A stretch of DNA of 41,967 bases from an uncultured Pelagibacteraceae bacterium. GTDB taxonomy: Bacteria; Pseudomonadota; Alphaproteobacteria; Pelagibacterales; Pelagibacteraceae. Under the pieces are notes generated by a model that saw only the letters and a list, made by a program, of their open reading frames with translations, was not told where the DNA came from and made no database searches. Location of the stretch: NCBI GenBank assembly GCA_902518595.1, contig CABYGR010000007.1:1-41967 (forward strand), given 5' to 3'. Shown here in pieces: positions 1 through 10,653 of this stretch (the first letter of the stretch is position 1; each line of letters opens with the position of its first letter). The position numbers and the translations under genes were made by a program.

Positions 1-208
1 TTACTACACTTAGTGGTTTATCTTTTAACTTTAAACCATCAATATCAATACTTTCTAATAAAACTGTGGAATTTTTATACTGAACTATTTGAACTATTAA
101 TAAATTCTTATTCTCAGAGATTTTTAAAAGATTATTTTCTTTTTTATCTTCATGATCACCAAATTGACCTGTTGAATGAACATTTGCTAAGGCTGATATC
201 AAGCTCAT
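1..208 (-). CDS. soxG: Sarcosine oxidase gamma subunit-like (SoxG/MgdD), N-terminal part only, runs off the left window edge
   Basis: Not in ORF track. Reverse-strand ATG at 208-206 overlaps the soxA stop (ATGA). Open to position 1: [69 protein letters not shown]. Position matches soxBDAG gene order. Confidence 0.7.
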   Translation of the reverse strand, partial: MSLISALANVHSTGQFGDHEDKKENNLLKISENKNLLIVQIVQYKNSTVLLESIDIDGLKLKDKPLSVV

Positions 209-3201
209 GATCTAACCCTCTCACCCTTTGGATCAACATAATGTGAAGAAACTATCTCAACTGGAATTACTTTATTTTTAAGTGGAGACATCACAAATAA
301 TTTTTCACCAATCATGTTTTTCCCATCTTTCAATATTGCTAAAGAAAATGGATTGTCATACTCAACACTCCAACAAGAAGCTGAAATATAACCTAATTTT
401 GGATTTGGTAATGGAGCATTTGAATCTTTAACTAAATGTGATCCTTCTGGAATACTTGTTTTTTTATCTAAAGGAACCACTCCAACAACTTTATGTCTAT
501 CTTCAGCTGTAAATGCATCTCTTGTTAAAGATCTTTTGCCTATAAAATCTTTCTTTTTACTTACTAATCCTTCAAGAGAATTGTCATAAGGAATTGTTCT
601 TCCATCAAGCTCAGAACCAGCAACGTGCCCCATTTCAATTCTTAGAGTTGATAAAGCCTCTGTTCCATATGGTTGAATTTTAAATTCTTGTCCAACTTCA
701 ATAATTTTTTCCCACATAAAGTTTCCATTATCAGACTCTACGTTTACTTCATATGCAAGCTCTCCAGAAAATGAAATTCTAAAAATTCTAGCCTTAATTC
801 CAAATAAGTCTGCCTCCATGTAACCCATAAAAGGTAATCCCACATTTGATACGTCAGAATTTGGAAATAATTTTTGTAGTAAGTCTCTTGATTTAGGTCC
901 AGCAATTGCAGCACCCGCCCATTGTTCTGTTGTTGAAACTACATTTACATTTAATTCTGGCCATACTAGTTGCAAATAATATTCTAAATGGGAAAGAACA
1001 TTTGCAGCTTGTGCAGTGGTAGTTGTCATGTGGTAGTGATTTTCTGAAATTCTTGTAGTTGTTCCATCATCCATAACAATACCATCTTCTCTTAACATTA
1101 CACCGTATCTTGCTTTGCCAACTGGCAACTTTAACCAAGCATTTGTATAAACTCTATTAAGAAGCTCTGCTGCATCTGGGCCTTTAATATCTATTTTACC
1201 TAATGTAGTTACATCACACACACCTACATTTGTTCTTACATTTTTTGCTTCTCTTTTTGATCCTTCAAATAAATTTTCATCCCCTTGTTTATAATATCTA
1301 GGTCTCAACCACACACCGGCATCAACAAAAACAGCATTATTTTTTTCATGCCATGAGTGCATTGGAGATCTTCTTGTTGGTTTTGAATTTTTTCCAACTT
1401 CCCTTCCAACAATTGCGCCAATTGAAACTGGTGAATATGGTGGTCTAAAAGTTGTGTGTCCAATAGCTGGTACTACTTTATTTTCAATATTAGATACTAG
1501 TTGTAAGCCATTTAAATTGCTTGTTTTACCTTGGTCAGTTGCCATACCAAGAGTGGTATATCTTTTTACATGTTCAATTGATCGATAACCTTCTTTAAGT
1601 GCTATCTCAATATCAGATACTGCAACATCATTTTGAAAATCTAAAAATCTTTTATAATTCTTTCCCTTAGGTAATGGTACACACCAAAATTTATCGTGTT
1701 TTGTTGATTTCTTTTCAACAATATTTGGAAAAGAAATTTTGTTATCTTTTTTTGTAATTTTTTTTGATAACTCATAACCAGTTTCAAAAGAGCTTTTTAA
1801 AGTTTCGTCTAAATTATAGGATCCATTTGCAGCACCTAGTGTTGTTTCATTTTGCTTTGATACACCTGGAACAAATGCATCAATATCTTCATTAAATTTT
1901 GTTTTATTTCCTGATTGAGATGCTAAATGAATTGTTGGAGTCCAAAAACCAGAAACACATATACAGTCACACTTGATACTTTCTACTGCTCCAATTTGTT
2001 CTTTATCATCTGAAATCATGGCGATATCTGCCGATTTTACTTTTTTATACCCTTGAGCAGCCACTACTACATGAGAAAATTTAATATTAATTCCCAAATT
2101 TTTTGCTTCATCGACTATTTCAGATTGAGGATTTTTTCTCGTATCTAAAATGATTGGATCAATACCATTTTTTTTAAATTCAATAGCAGTTTCGTAACCA
2201 CTATCATTGTTAGTAAAAACTAAAGGATTTCTTCCAACTAACACCCCATAAACTTTTAGATACTCTTTTGCTGCTGATGAAAGCATTACCCCTGGAGTAT
2301 CATTATTGCCGAACACTATTGGTCTTTCGATTGAACCAGAAGAAATTAAAACTTCTTTTGCTCTGATATACCAAAGTTTTTGTTTTGGATGAAACTTTTT
2401 TGTTTTTGGTAAATGATCACTAATTCTCTCGGACATTACTAGCATGTTATGATCATAATAACCAAACACTTGTGATCTATTTTTAACAGTCACATTAGGC
2501 ATTTCTCTTAGTTCAGCAATAATTCCTTCAGCCCATTCTTTACCCGATTTATTTCCAATATTTACCTCGCTTGTTAAAAGCGTACCACCAAATCTAGATT
2601 TATCTTCAGCTAGGATAACTCTTGCACCATTTTTTGCTGCAGCATATGCGCTTGCTAATCCTGATGGACCTGAACCGGCAATTAGCAAGTCACAATATTC
2701 ATATTTATGTTCATATTTTTCTTTGTCATGCTTTGTTGAGGCAACACCTAAGCCTGCTGCTTTTCTAATAAATGGTTCATAGACTTTATACCAAAAACTT
2801 TTTGGCCACATAAATGTTTTGTAATAAAATCCTGCTGGAAGAAATATTTTTAAAAAATTATTAATTGCTCCAATATCAAAATTAACACTTGGCCAACAAT
2901 TTACACTAGTTGCTTCCAATCCATCAAAAAGCTCTTGTTCAGTGGCTTTAATATTTGGTTCAGTTTCACCATTTCTGAACAATTGAACAATTGCGTAAGG
3001 TTCATCAACCCCTGCTCCAAAAAAGCCTCTTGGTCTATGATATTTAAAACTTCTACCAATTAAATGAATTCCATTGGCTATTAATGCTGAAGCTAAAGTG
3101 TCTCCTTCATAGCCATAATAAGTTTTACCATTAAACTTAAATGAAAGCTTTTTATCTCTATTGATTAGTCCAACATTTTCTAACCTAAAACTTTGAGTCA
3201 T
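205..3201 (-). CDS. soxA: Heterotetrameric sarcosine oxidase alpha subunit (SoxA) / N-methylglutamate dehydrogenase MgdC-type, with C-terminal GcvT-like folate domain
   Basis: 998 aa; N-terminal [22 protein letters not shown] 2Fe-2S-like domain, NAD-binding [25 protein letters not shown]-terminal aminomethyltransferase region; operon order. Confidence 0.92.
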   Translation of the reverse strand: MTQSFRLENVGLINRDKKLSFKFNGKTYYGYEGDTLASALIANGIHLIGRSFKYHRPRGFFGAGVDEPYAIVQLFRNGETEPNIKATEQELFDGLEATSVNCWPSVNFDIGAINNFLKIFLPAGFYYKTFMWPKSFWYKVYEPFIRKAAGLGVASTKHDKEKYEHKYEYCDLLIAGSGPSGLASAYAAAKNGARVILAEDKSRFGGTLLTSEVNIGNKSGKEWAEGIIAELREMPNVTVKNRSQVFGYYDHNMLVMSERISDHLPKTKKFHPKQKLWYIRAKEVLISSGSIERPIVFGNNDTPGVMLSSAAKEYLKVYGVLVGRNPLVFTNNDSGYETAIEFKKNGIDPIILDTRKNPQSEIVDEAKNLGINIKFSHVVVAAQGYKKVKSADIAMISDDKEQIGAVESIKCDCICVSGFWTPTIHLASQSGNKTKFNEDIDAFVPGVSKQNETTLGAANGSYNLDETLKSSFETGYELSKKITKKDNKISFPNIVEKKSTKHDKFWCVPLPKGKNYKRFLDFQNDVAVSDIEIALKEGYRSIEHVKRYTTLGMATDQGKTSNLNGLQLVSNIENKVVPAIGHTTFRPPYSPVSIGAIVGREVGKNSKPTRRSPMHSWHEKNNAVFVDAGVWLRPRYYKQGDENLFEGSKREAKNVRTNVGVCDVTTLGKIDIKGPDAAELLNRVYTNAWLKLPVGKARYGVMLREDGIVMDDGTTTRISENHYHMTTTTAQAANVLSHLEYYLQLVWPELNVNVVSTTEQWAGAAIAGPKSRDLLQKLFPNSDVSNVGLPFMGYMEADLFGIKARIFRISFSGELAYEVNVESDNGNFMWEKIIEVGQEFKIQPYGTEALSTLRIEMGHVAGSELDGRTIPYDNSLEGLVSKKKDFIGKRSLTRDAFTAEDRHKVVGVVPLDKKTSIPEGSHLVKDSNAPLPNPKLGYISASCWSVEYDNPFSLAILKDGKNMIGEKLFVMSPLKNKVIPVEIVSSHYVDPKGERVRS

Positions 3202-3470
3202 TATGAAATTTCCTCATTAGCTTTTAAAGTATCAAAAATTTCATGAGTGGCTGTGTCTCTTTCAACTTTGATCCATTGTCGACAACCTGATAAATGTTGC
3301 CACAACTCCCAATGTTTACCTCTTAAACTTTTTCTATTATAAACGAAGTTATCCCAATCTTGATCTGATATTTCTTTATTTAGTTCTGGTCTTTTAACAC
3401 TTGCATCGCCACCATAAGAAAACTCATTTTGTGATCTCATTCCACAGTGAGGACATTTGATATGAAGCAT
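3201..3470 (-). CDS. soxD: Sarcosine oxidase delta subunit (SoxD)
   Basis: 89 aa with CPHCG zinc motif, between soxB and soxA. Confidence 0.9.
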   Translation of the reverse strand: MLHIKCPHCGMRSQNEFSYGGDASVKRPELNKEISDQDWDNFVYNRKSLRGKHWELWQHLSGCRQWIKVERDTATHEIFDTLKANEEIS

Positions 3471-4727
3471 TTATGAAATCCAGGTTTTTGTTCCAAGTCC
3501 TTTTTCGTCGAGTAAGTGACCTGTTTTAAACCTACTTAAACTATATCCTGCATTTAAATCATGAACTCGATCTTGCGCTATAGTGTGAGCAAAAGTCCAT
3601 CCAGATGCTGGAGTAGCTTTAAACCCACCATAACACCAACCACAATTTAAATATAAACCCTCAATATGTGTTTTATCTATAATCGGTGAGCCATCCATTG
3701 ACATATCCATTATTCCGCCCCAAGTTCTAAGCATCTTTAATTTACTTAGGAATGGCATCATTGCAATTCCTTCTGTTAATACGTGTTGTAATGTTGGCAG
3801 ATTTCCTCTCTGTGCATAACTATTGTAACCATCTAAGTCTCCACCCATAACCATTTCACCTTTGTCTGATTGACTTATATAAAAATGTCCTGCCCCAAAA
3901 GTAACTACTCTATCTAAAATTGGTTTAACTGGTTCTGAAACACATGCTTGAAGAAGATGAGTTTCAATAGGTAAAGTCATATTAAGTTTGTCTGCTAAAA
4001 TATTTGTACTGCCAGCAACACATAAACCTATTTTTTTAGTTTTGATATCTCCACGCGATGTTCTAACACCCTCTATTTTTCCACCTGAAACATTAAAACC
4101 TGTTACTTCACAATTTTGAATTATATCAACTCCCATTGAGTCTGCTTGTCTTGCATAACCCCATGCTACTGCATCATGCCTTGCGGTCCCTGCACTTGGC
4201 TGCATTAGTCCACCAAAAATTGGAAATCTAACATTTTCAGAAAAGTCAGCCATTGGAATAATTTCTCTTACTTGTTCTCTATCTAGTAACTCTGCATCAA
4301 TACCATTCAACCGCATTGAGTTTCCTCTTCTAGCATAAACATTCATTTGCGCATCTGAATGAGCAAGGTTAATAATTCCTCTTGGAGAAAACATAACATT
4401 ATAGTTTAAATCTTGGCTCATCTTTCTCCATAAATCCATTCCAAATTCACTAAACAATGCATTGTCATCATGCATATAGTTTGATCTTATTATTGTTGTA
4501 TTACGACCAACGTTTCCTCCACCAATCCACCCTTTTTCTATGATGGCTACATTGGTAATATTTTGCTCTTTTGCTAGATAATATGCGGTAGCTAGACCAT
4601 GACCTCCACCTCCAATAATAACGACGTCGTATTCTTTTTTAGGAGATGGGTCTTTCCAAGCTAAATCCCATTTTTCATGATTAGAAAAGGCATTTTTGAT
4701 TAGACTAAATATTGAATATTTTTGCAT
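3471..4727 (-). CDS. soxB: Sarcosine oxidase beta subunit (SoxB), FAD-dependent DAO family
   Basis: 418 aa; VVIIGGGGHGLATAYYLAKEQ, EKGWIGGGNVGRNTTIIRSNY typical of SoxB. Confidence 0.92.
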   Translation of the reverse strand: MQKYSIFSLIKNAFSNHEKWDLAWKDPSPKKEYDVVIIGGGGHGLATAYYLAKEQNITNVAIIEKGWIGGGNVGRNTTIIRSNYMHDDNALFSEFGMDLWRKMSQDLNYNVMFSPRGIINLAHSDAQMNVYARRGNSMRLNGIDAELLDREQVREIIPMADFSENVRFPIFGGLMQPSAGTARHDAVAWGYARQADSMGVDIIQNCEVTGFNVSGGKIEGVRTSRGDIKTKKIGLCVAGSTNILADKLNMTLPIETHLLQACVSEPVKPILDRVVTFGAGHFYISQSDKGEMVMGGDLDGYNSYAQRGNLPTLQHVLTEGIAMMPFLSKLKMLRTWGGIMDMSMDGSPIIDKTHIEGLYLNCGWCYGGFKATPASGWTFAHTIAQDRVHDLNAGYSLSRFKTGHLLDEKGLGTKTWIS

Positions 4728-4852
4728 TCGTAAATTTTATAATAATAAATATAAATAGTTCATATTTTTTTTATATATAATTTTTAGATATTTCCAAAGG
4801 CCTTAAAAAGAGATACTAATCGACAAATTTTAATATTTATATAGGACTTTAG

Positions 4853-6538
4853 ATGAACAAAATTAAAACAGATATCCAAATAGCAAGAATGGCAAAAATG
4901 AAACCTATAAAACAGGTTTTATCTAAATTAAAAGTACCTGATAATAGTTTTGCTTTTAGTCCACAAGGAAGACATATCGCTAAACTCAATTTAGAATATA
5001 TAAATACTTTAAATAAAAAAAAAGATGGAAAGCTTATTTTAGTAACTGCAATAAATCCTACTCCTGCTGGAGAAGGCAAAACTACAGTTTCAGTTGGTCT
5101 ATCTGATGGGCTTAATAAAATTGGTAAGAAATCTATTGTTTGTTTAAGAGAACCAAGTTTGGGTCCATCATTTGGTGTTAAAGGCGGAGCTGCGGGTGGA
5201 GGTTATGCTCAGGTGGTTCCTATGGAGCAAATTAATTTACATTTCACTGGTGACTTTCATGCAATCACTTCAGCTCACAATTTGTTATCTGCTTTAATTG
5301 ATAATCACATTTATTGGGGTAATAAATTAAATATAGATATTAGACGTGTAGTTTGGAACAGAGTAATGGATATGAATGATCGTTCTCTAAGATCAATTGT
5401 AGTTGATTTAGGAGGAGTAGCTAATGGATATCCAAGACAAGATGGTTTTGATATAACAGTAGCATCAGAGATAATGGCTATTTTTTGCTTATCAAAAAAT
5501 TTAAAAGATCTCGAGAATAGAATAGGAAATATAACCATTGGATATACTAGAGATAAGAAACCTATTTATGCAAAAGATCTAAAGGCTCAAGGACCAATGA
5601 CTGTACTTTTGTATAGAGCTTTCAGACCAAATGTTGTTCAAACTTTAGAAAATAATCCTGCAATAATTCATGGTGGTCCATTTGCAAATATTGCTCACGG
5701 ATGTAATTCGCTTCTTGCAACCAAAACTGCTCTTAAACTATCAGACTATGTTGTGACTGAGGCTGGTTTCGGTGCAGATTTAGGTGCAGAAAAGTTTATT
5801 AATATTAAATGTAGAAAATCAGGATTAAAACCTTCTTGCATTGTAATTGTAGCAACTATTAGAGCTTTAAAAATGCATGGTGGATTAGATAAACATCAAT
5901 TAAAGAAAGAAAATATGTCAGCATTAATAAAAGGTATGATTAATTTAGAGAGGCATATAAATAATATGAAAAAGTTTGGTGTTCCTGTTACCGTTGCTAT
6001 TAATAAATTTGTAAATGATACTCGTAAAGAAGAAAATGCTATAATTGATTTTTGTAAAAGCATGGGCATCAAAGCTAACTTATGCACACATTGGTCTGAT
6101 GGAAGTAAAGGTACAAAAGAACTAGCAAAGACAGTTGTGCAATTATCTTCAAAAAAAAATAATAAATTTAGATATCTTTATGATAGTAAACTTCCATTAT
6201 TTAAAAAAATAGAAAAAATTGCTATAGAACTTTATAAAGCTAGTGAAGTTGTTGCGGATACAAAAATCAGAATTCAATTAAAAGAATTTGAGTCAATGGG
6301 TTATAAGAATTTACCTATATGTATTGCTAAGACACAATATAGTTTTTCTACAGATCCAAATTTAAAAGGTGCCCCTACAGATCATGTTATGCAAATAAGA
6401 GGTTTAAGACTATCATCTGGAGCTGAGTTTATAGTTGTTTTTTGTGGTTCTATAAACACTATGCCTGGTTTACCAAAAGTTCCAGCTGCTGAAAATATAA
6501 AGTTAAACTCTAATAATGAAATAGAAGGTTTGTTTTAA
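4853..6538 (+). CDS. fhs: Formate--tetrahydrofolate ligase
   Basis: 561 aa; P-loop-like [20 protein letters not shown]... and [39 protein letters not shown] are hallmark Fhs motifs. Confidence 0.97.
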   Translation: MNKIKTDIQIARMAKMKPIKQVLSKLKVPDNSFAFSPQGRHIAKLNLEYINTLNKKKDGKLILVTAINPTPAGEGKTTVSVGLSDGLNKIGKKSIVCLREPSLGPSFGVKGGAAGGGYAQVVPMEQINLHFTGDFHAITSAHNLLSALIDNHIYWGNKLNIDIRRVVWNRVMDMNDRSLRSIVVDLGGVANGYPRQDGFDITVASEIMAIFCLSKNLKDLENRIGNITIGYTRDKKPIYAKDLKAQGPMTVLLYRAFRPNVVQTLENNPAIIHGGPFANIAHGCNSLLATKTALKLSDYVVTEAGFGADLGAEKFINIKCRKSGLKPSCIVIVATIRALKMHGGLDKHQLKKENMSALIKGMINLERHINNMKKFGVPVTVAINKFVNDTRKEENAIIDFCKSMGIKANLCTHWSDGSKGTKELAKTVVQLSSKKNNKFRYLYDSKLPLFKKIEKIAIELYKASEVVADTKIRIQLKEFESMGYKNLPICIAKTQYSFSTDPNLKGAPTDHVMQIRGLRLSSGAEFIVVFCGSINTMPGLPKVPAAENIKLNSNNEIEGLF

Positions 6539-6540
6539 AA

Positions 6541-7569
6541 TTACCATCTTATTTCTAATTTTTTACTTTCGCAGATACAATCTATAACACTAATTAATAA
6601 AGGATATTCTTCTTTGCTAAATTCTTTAAGCACTTTTGGACCAATTGCAAAAGCTAGATCAGCTCCTTCAACAGTAACGTCTTTCATAAATTTTTTTTTT
6701 GCTTCAGTAAATAGATGTCCTTGTCCTAAGTAATACCCCATTTTACTATTTCTTCCTCCAGCAGAACTTACATATAAATCTCCAAGACCAGCAAGTCCAT
6801 ATGCTGTTTCTTCTTTGCCATTTAATTTTTTTGTTAAATTTTTCATTTCTGAGACAGCCTTATAAGCCAAAGATGCAGCTGTATTTAAAAAATACTTTTT
6901 CTTTATTTCTTCACTCAAGGATTTACTACTTAAGCCTTCTGATGCTCCTATTAACATAGAGTATATATTTTTAGTCGCCGCACAAACCTCTACTCCTATA
7001 AGATCTTCTGAATATTCAGTCGAGTAATATTGAGTAGAAATAATTTTTCCAATATTTTTTACTCTATTTAAATCTTCATTTGCAAGAACAACACTGCTAT
7101 TAATTCTATTAACTAAACCGTTTGCAAGACATGGTCCTCCCACTGCAGATATTTTAGGATTGTTAATACCTTTGGTTTTTAAAATATTACTTAATTTTTC
7201 TGCTAAAGTTTCAAATTTATTTTCAATAATAGTTAAACCTTTTGTTAATAAAAGTATGTCAGTTTTGTCATTGTAAAATTTAGATATTTCATCTCCAATC
7301 CAATCAATCCCTTTAGAGCTTACTCCAATTACTAAAAGATCAATATTATCTTTTACCTCATCATTAAATTCTGAAAATTTCAAAGCTTTAATATTTTTTG
7401 GTAGTTGACTTTTTAATATAGGATGAAAATTATTGAGATTGTTTATTTCTTCGATTACTTTATCTTCTAGAAAAGATCCAACCAAAAAAACTTGATTTGA
7501 ATTATCGGCACAAGGCACAGCAAAAGCTGATCCCATTGCTCCAGCTCCAATAATTACAATTTTTTTCAT
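6541..7569 (-). CDS. gpsA: Glycerol-3-phosphate dehydrogenase [NAD(P)+]
   Basis: 342 aa; N-terminal Rossmann IIGAGAMGSAFA, GLAGLGDLYVSSAGGRNSKMG typical of GpsA. Confidence 0.92.
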   Translation of the reverse strand: MKKIVIIGAGAMGSAFAVPCADNSNQVFLVGSFLEDKVIEEINNLNNFHPILKSQLPKNIKALKFSEFNDEVKDNIDLLVIGVSSKGIDWIGDEISKFYNDKTDILLLTKGLTIIENKFETLAEKLSNILKTKGINNPKISAVGGPCLANGLVNRINSSVVLANEDLNRVKNIGKIISTQYYSTEYSEDLIGVEVCAATKNIYSMLIGASEGLSSKSLSEEIKKKYFLNTAASLAYKAVSEMKNLTKKLNGKEETAYGLAGLGDLYVSSAGGRNSKMGYYLGQGHLFTEAKKKFMKDVTVEGADLAFAIGPKVLKEFSKEEYPLLISVIDCICESKKLEIRW

Positions 7570-7572
7570 AAA

Positions 7573-7929
7573 TTATACGTATTTAAAGACAAATATTGCA
7601 AACATAGAGGATAAAAATGTAGCAATCCAAAGATTAAAATCTGTAAGACCTAACCAAGCCAGGTGAATAAATGCTGCACTAAGAAGTGAAACAAATAATC
7701 TGTCTCCTCTTGTTGTGTTTAATGTTAGTATTCCTTTTCTTGGGCTTCCACCTGGAACCTTTTTTTCCCAGAAATACATAACTGTGATGCAAAGAGCTAT
7801 AAAAATAAAAAAACTTGCTGTAGGCCAAGTCCAAGCCATCCATGTTATAAAATCAAAATCAAAAAGACCTTTTTCTTTTGGTTCGCCAACCGTAGACCAG
7901 CTAGATGCATATAGATTTGTAAAAATCAT
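7573..7929 (-). CDS. glpU: Small membrane protein of glycerol ABC transporter operon (DUF2160-like, GlpU)
   Basis: 118 aa, several hydrophobic segments, WEKKVPGGSPRKGILTLNTTRGDR; position after glpQ as in described glp ABC operons. Confidence 0.7.
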   Translation of the reverse strand: MIFTNLYASSWSTVGEPKEKGLFDFDFITWMAWTWPTASFFIFIALCITVMYFWEKKVPGGSPRKGILTLNTTRGDRLFVSLLSAAFIHLAWLGLTDFNLWIATFLSSMFAIFVFKYV

Positions 7930-8726
7930 ACTCTCCCCATTGCAAAACCTTTAGCAATATAATTTCTTACAAAGTAAATTACTACTGCTCCAGGTAAAAT
8001 AGTTAAGCTTCCCGCTGCTGCTAATAAACCAAGTTCATAACCTGAAGTACTTGAGGTTCTCGTCATTATAGCTGCAATTGGTTTAGCTATTGTAGCAGTA
8101 AGAGTTTTTGCCAACAATAATTCAACCCAAGAAAACATAAAACAGAAAAACATAGTAATACCTATTCCTGCAGCTATTGTAGGAATAAAAATTTTAAAGA
8201 AAAATTTAGGAAAAGAATAACCATCAACATATGCCGTTTCATCTAATTCTTTAGGAACAGAAGACATAAATCCTTCTAATATCCAAACAGCAAGAGGAAT
8301 ATTAAAAAGACAATGAGATAGCGCAATAGCTATATGAGTATCAAATAAATTTACTGATGAGTAAAATTGAAAGAAAGGTAAAGCAAAAACAGCTGGTGGA
8401 GCCATTCTGTTTGTTAAAAGCCAGAAAAATAAATGTTTGTCACCTAAAAATTTATATCTTGAAAAGGCATAGGCAGCAGGAAGTGCTGCAGATACAGAAA
8501 TTATAGTATTAAAAACTGTATACGTAATAGAATTTACATAACCCATATACCAGGTGCTATCTGTAAATATTGTTTTATAATTGTCTAAAGTAAAATCTTG
8601 TGGCCACAATGAATAAACATTTATAATTTCAGTAGTTGATTTAAATGACATATTTAGCAACCAATAAATAGGTAACATTAAAAAAATTATATAGAATGTT
8701 GGTACTACCCATTTTATTTTTTTCAT
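7926..8726 (-). CDS. glpQ: Glycerol ABC transporter permease (GlpQ-type); start trimmed to MKKIKWV
   Basis: ORF track gives 8771, but ATG at 8726-8724 overlaps the upstream stop (ATGA). EGFMSSVPKELDETAYVDGYS EAA-loop motif of sugar-type permeases. Confidence 0.85.
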   Translation of the reverse strand: MKKIKWVVPTFYIIFLMLPIYWLLNMSFKSTTEIINVYSLWPQDFTLDNYKTIFTDSTWYMGYVNSITYTVFNTIISVSAALPAAYAFSRYKFLGDKHLFFWLLTNRMAPPAVFALPFFQFYSSVNLFDTHIAIALSHCLFNIPLAVWILEGFMSSVPKELDETAYVDGYSFPKFFFKIFIPTIAAGIGITMFFCFMFSWVELLLAKTLTATIAKPIAAIMTRTSSTSGYELGLLAAAGSLTILPGAVVIYFVRNYIAKGFAMGRV

Positions 8727-9589
8727 GTTCTGCCCTCGTCTTTCATCATTAAACTGTAAAAAACCCAACACATTAAAAGCACAATTAAAAAATAGATAAG
8801 TGACATAGCAGCTGCAGGTCCAAGATCAAATTGACCTAAGGCCATTTTTACTAAATCTAACGATAGAAAATTTGTTGCATTACCAGGGCCTCCTCCTGTT
8901 AAAACAAAAGGTTCAGTATAGATCATAAAGCTATCCATAAACCTTAAAAGTATAGCTAAAGTTAAAACTTTTTTCATTTTAGGTAGTTCGATATATCTAA
9001 AAATATCCCATCTACCAGCACCATCTATTTCTGCAGCTTGATAGTAAGCAGGCTGAATTGAATTTAAACCTGCGTAAGATAATAGAACAACTAAAGAAGT
9101 CCAATGCCAAACATCCATAAGAATAGTTGTGAACCAAGCATCTCCACTTTGTTGAGTAAAATTATAATCAAAACCAAGAGAATTTAAAGAATTTCCAAGA
9201 AAACCTATGTCAGGAAGAGCAAATATATTCCACATAGCTCCTACTACATTCCAAGGTATTAATAACGGCATTGACATTAAAATTAAACAAACAGGAACTC
9301 CCCAACCTTTTTTAGGCATAGTTAAAGCAATAGCTATACCTAAAGGTAACTGAATTAGAAGAATTATAAAAGTAAATATAAATTGTCTACCTAAAGATGA
9401 GTGAAATCTTTCGGAATGTAAAATTTCTTTAAACCATCTTGTTCCTTCCCATTGAAAAACGTTACTTCCAAAAGTTTCTTGAAAGGAATAATTAACAACA
9501 GTCATTAATGGCACTACAGCGTTAAATGCAACAAGTGCAAAAACAGGAATAACAAAGAACCAAGCTTTTTGATTAGATGTTTTGTTCAT
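8723..9589 (-). CDS. glpP: Glycerol ABC transporter permease (GlpP-type)
   Basis: 288 aa, 6 TM-like segments, AAEIDGAGRWDIFRYIELPKM EAA loop. Confidence 0.85.
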   Translation of the reverse strand: MNKTSNQKAWFFVIPVFALVAFNAVVPLMTVVNYSFQETFGSNVFQWEGTRWFKEILHSERFHSSLGRQFIFTFIILLIQLPLGIAIALTMPKKGWGVPVCLILMSMPLLIPWNVVGAMWNIFALPDIGFLGNSLNSLGFDYNFTQQSGDAWFTTILMDVWHWTSLVVLLSYAGLNSIQPAYYQAAEIDGAGRWDIFRYIELPKMKKVLTLAILLRFMDSFMIYTEPFVLTGGGPGNATNFLSLDLVKMALGQFDLGPAAAMSLIYFLIVLLMCWVFYSLMMKDEGRT

Positions 9590-10653
9590 TATTCAATTAT
9601 CCAATCATCTCCATATACATAAGTATATTTTTGATCAAAAGTTATATATGCACTGTCACTTGGTATTTCTGCAGATGCATTAGCTAAAATTTTAATACTT
9701 CCACTACTACACTCGGTATCAATTACTTTATGTCTGCCTGTATCACTAACTCTTTTAATCTTAACTTCAATTCCTTCATTTGAAAAATTAATAAATTCAG
9801 GCCTAATACCTACTTGCGTTTTGCTAAAATTTGTTTTTATTATATTAGTACTGTTAGGTAATATCTTTCCTTCAAAATTAATTTGACCATTTACAATTTC
9901 ACAAGGAAGAATATTCATACCTGGTGAACCAATAAAATGTCCTACAAAAGTATGTTTTGGTTTTTCAAATAATTCTACAGGAGTACCTGTTTGAACAATT
10001 TGCCCTTCATGCATAACCACTACTTCGTCTGCAAAAGTTAAGGCTTCAATTTGATCATGGGTAACATAAATCATAGTCCGATTAATTTTTTGGTGTAATT
10101 CTTTTAACTTTGACCTTAAAACCCATTTTAAATGAGGGTCAATAACCGTTAGAGGTTCATCAAACATTATTACATTAACATCTGATCTCACTAATCCTCT
10201 TCCTAATGAAATTTTTTGTTTTCCATCCGCTGTTAACCCAGCAGCTTTATTGTTCAAAGTTGATGTCAGTTCTAACATTTCTCCAATTTCTTTTACTTTT
10301 GTGTCAATTTCTGTTTTAGAAAGACCTCTATTTTTAAGTGGAAAAGCTAAATTGTCATAAACAGTCATTGTATCGTATATAACTGGAAATTGAAATATTT
10401 GAGCAATATCTCTCTCAACTGGGTTTAAAGCCGTTATATCTTTATCATCAAATAATATTTTACCTTTAGTTGGTTTTAATAAACCTGAAATAATATTTAA
10501 TAATGTTGTCTTTCCACAACCAGAAGGGCCTAATAATGCGTAAGCTCCCCCATCTTTCCAATCAATATCAACTCCTCTTAATGCCCAGTCTGCATCGTTA
10601 CTTTGTTTTGTTAAATAGCTATGACTTAAATCTTTTAAAGTAATTTTAGCCAT
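9589..10653 (-). CDS. glpT: Glycerol ABC transporter ATP-binding protein (GlpT-type)
   Basis: 354 aa; Walker A GPSGCGKTT, Walker B VIMFDEPL; signature degenerate (ADGKQKISLGRGL). Confidence 0.85.
   Translation of the reverse strand: MAKITLKDLSHSYLTKQSNDADWALRGVDIDWKDGGAYALLGPSGCGKTTLLNIISGLLKPTKGKILFDDKDITALNPVERDIAQIFQFPVIYDTMTVYDNLAFPLKNRGLSKTEIDTKVKEIGEMLELTSTLNNKAAGLTADGKQKISLGRGLVRSDVNVIMFDEPLTVIDPHLKWVLRSKLKELHQKINRTMIYVTHDQIEALTFADEVVVMHEGQIVQTGTPVELFEKPKHTFVGHFIGSPGMNILPCEIVNGQINFEGKILPNSTNIIKTNFSKTQVGIRPEFINFSNEGIEVKIKRVSDTGRHKVIDTECSSGSIKILANASAEIPSDSAYITFDQKYTYVYGDDWIIE

Noticed and set aside
13-210. 65-aa plus-strand ORF at the left edge
   Set aside because: Antisense to the recovered soxG N-terminus, which fits operon order and ATGA coupling
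4728-4852. Possible glycine or SAM riboswitch between soxB and fhs
   Set aside because: Very AT-rich with no recognisable aptamer elements; treated only as a divergent promoter region
4849-5079. Minus-strand ORF antisense to fhs (likewise 5311-5538 and 5896-6087)
   Set aside because: Shadow ORFs opposite highly conserved Fhs coding sequence
7715-7954. Plus-strand 79-aa ORF
   Set aside because: Antisense to glpU/glpQ, no recognisable protein features
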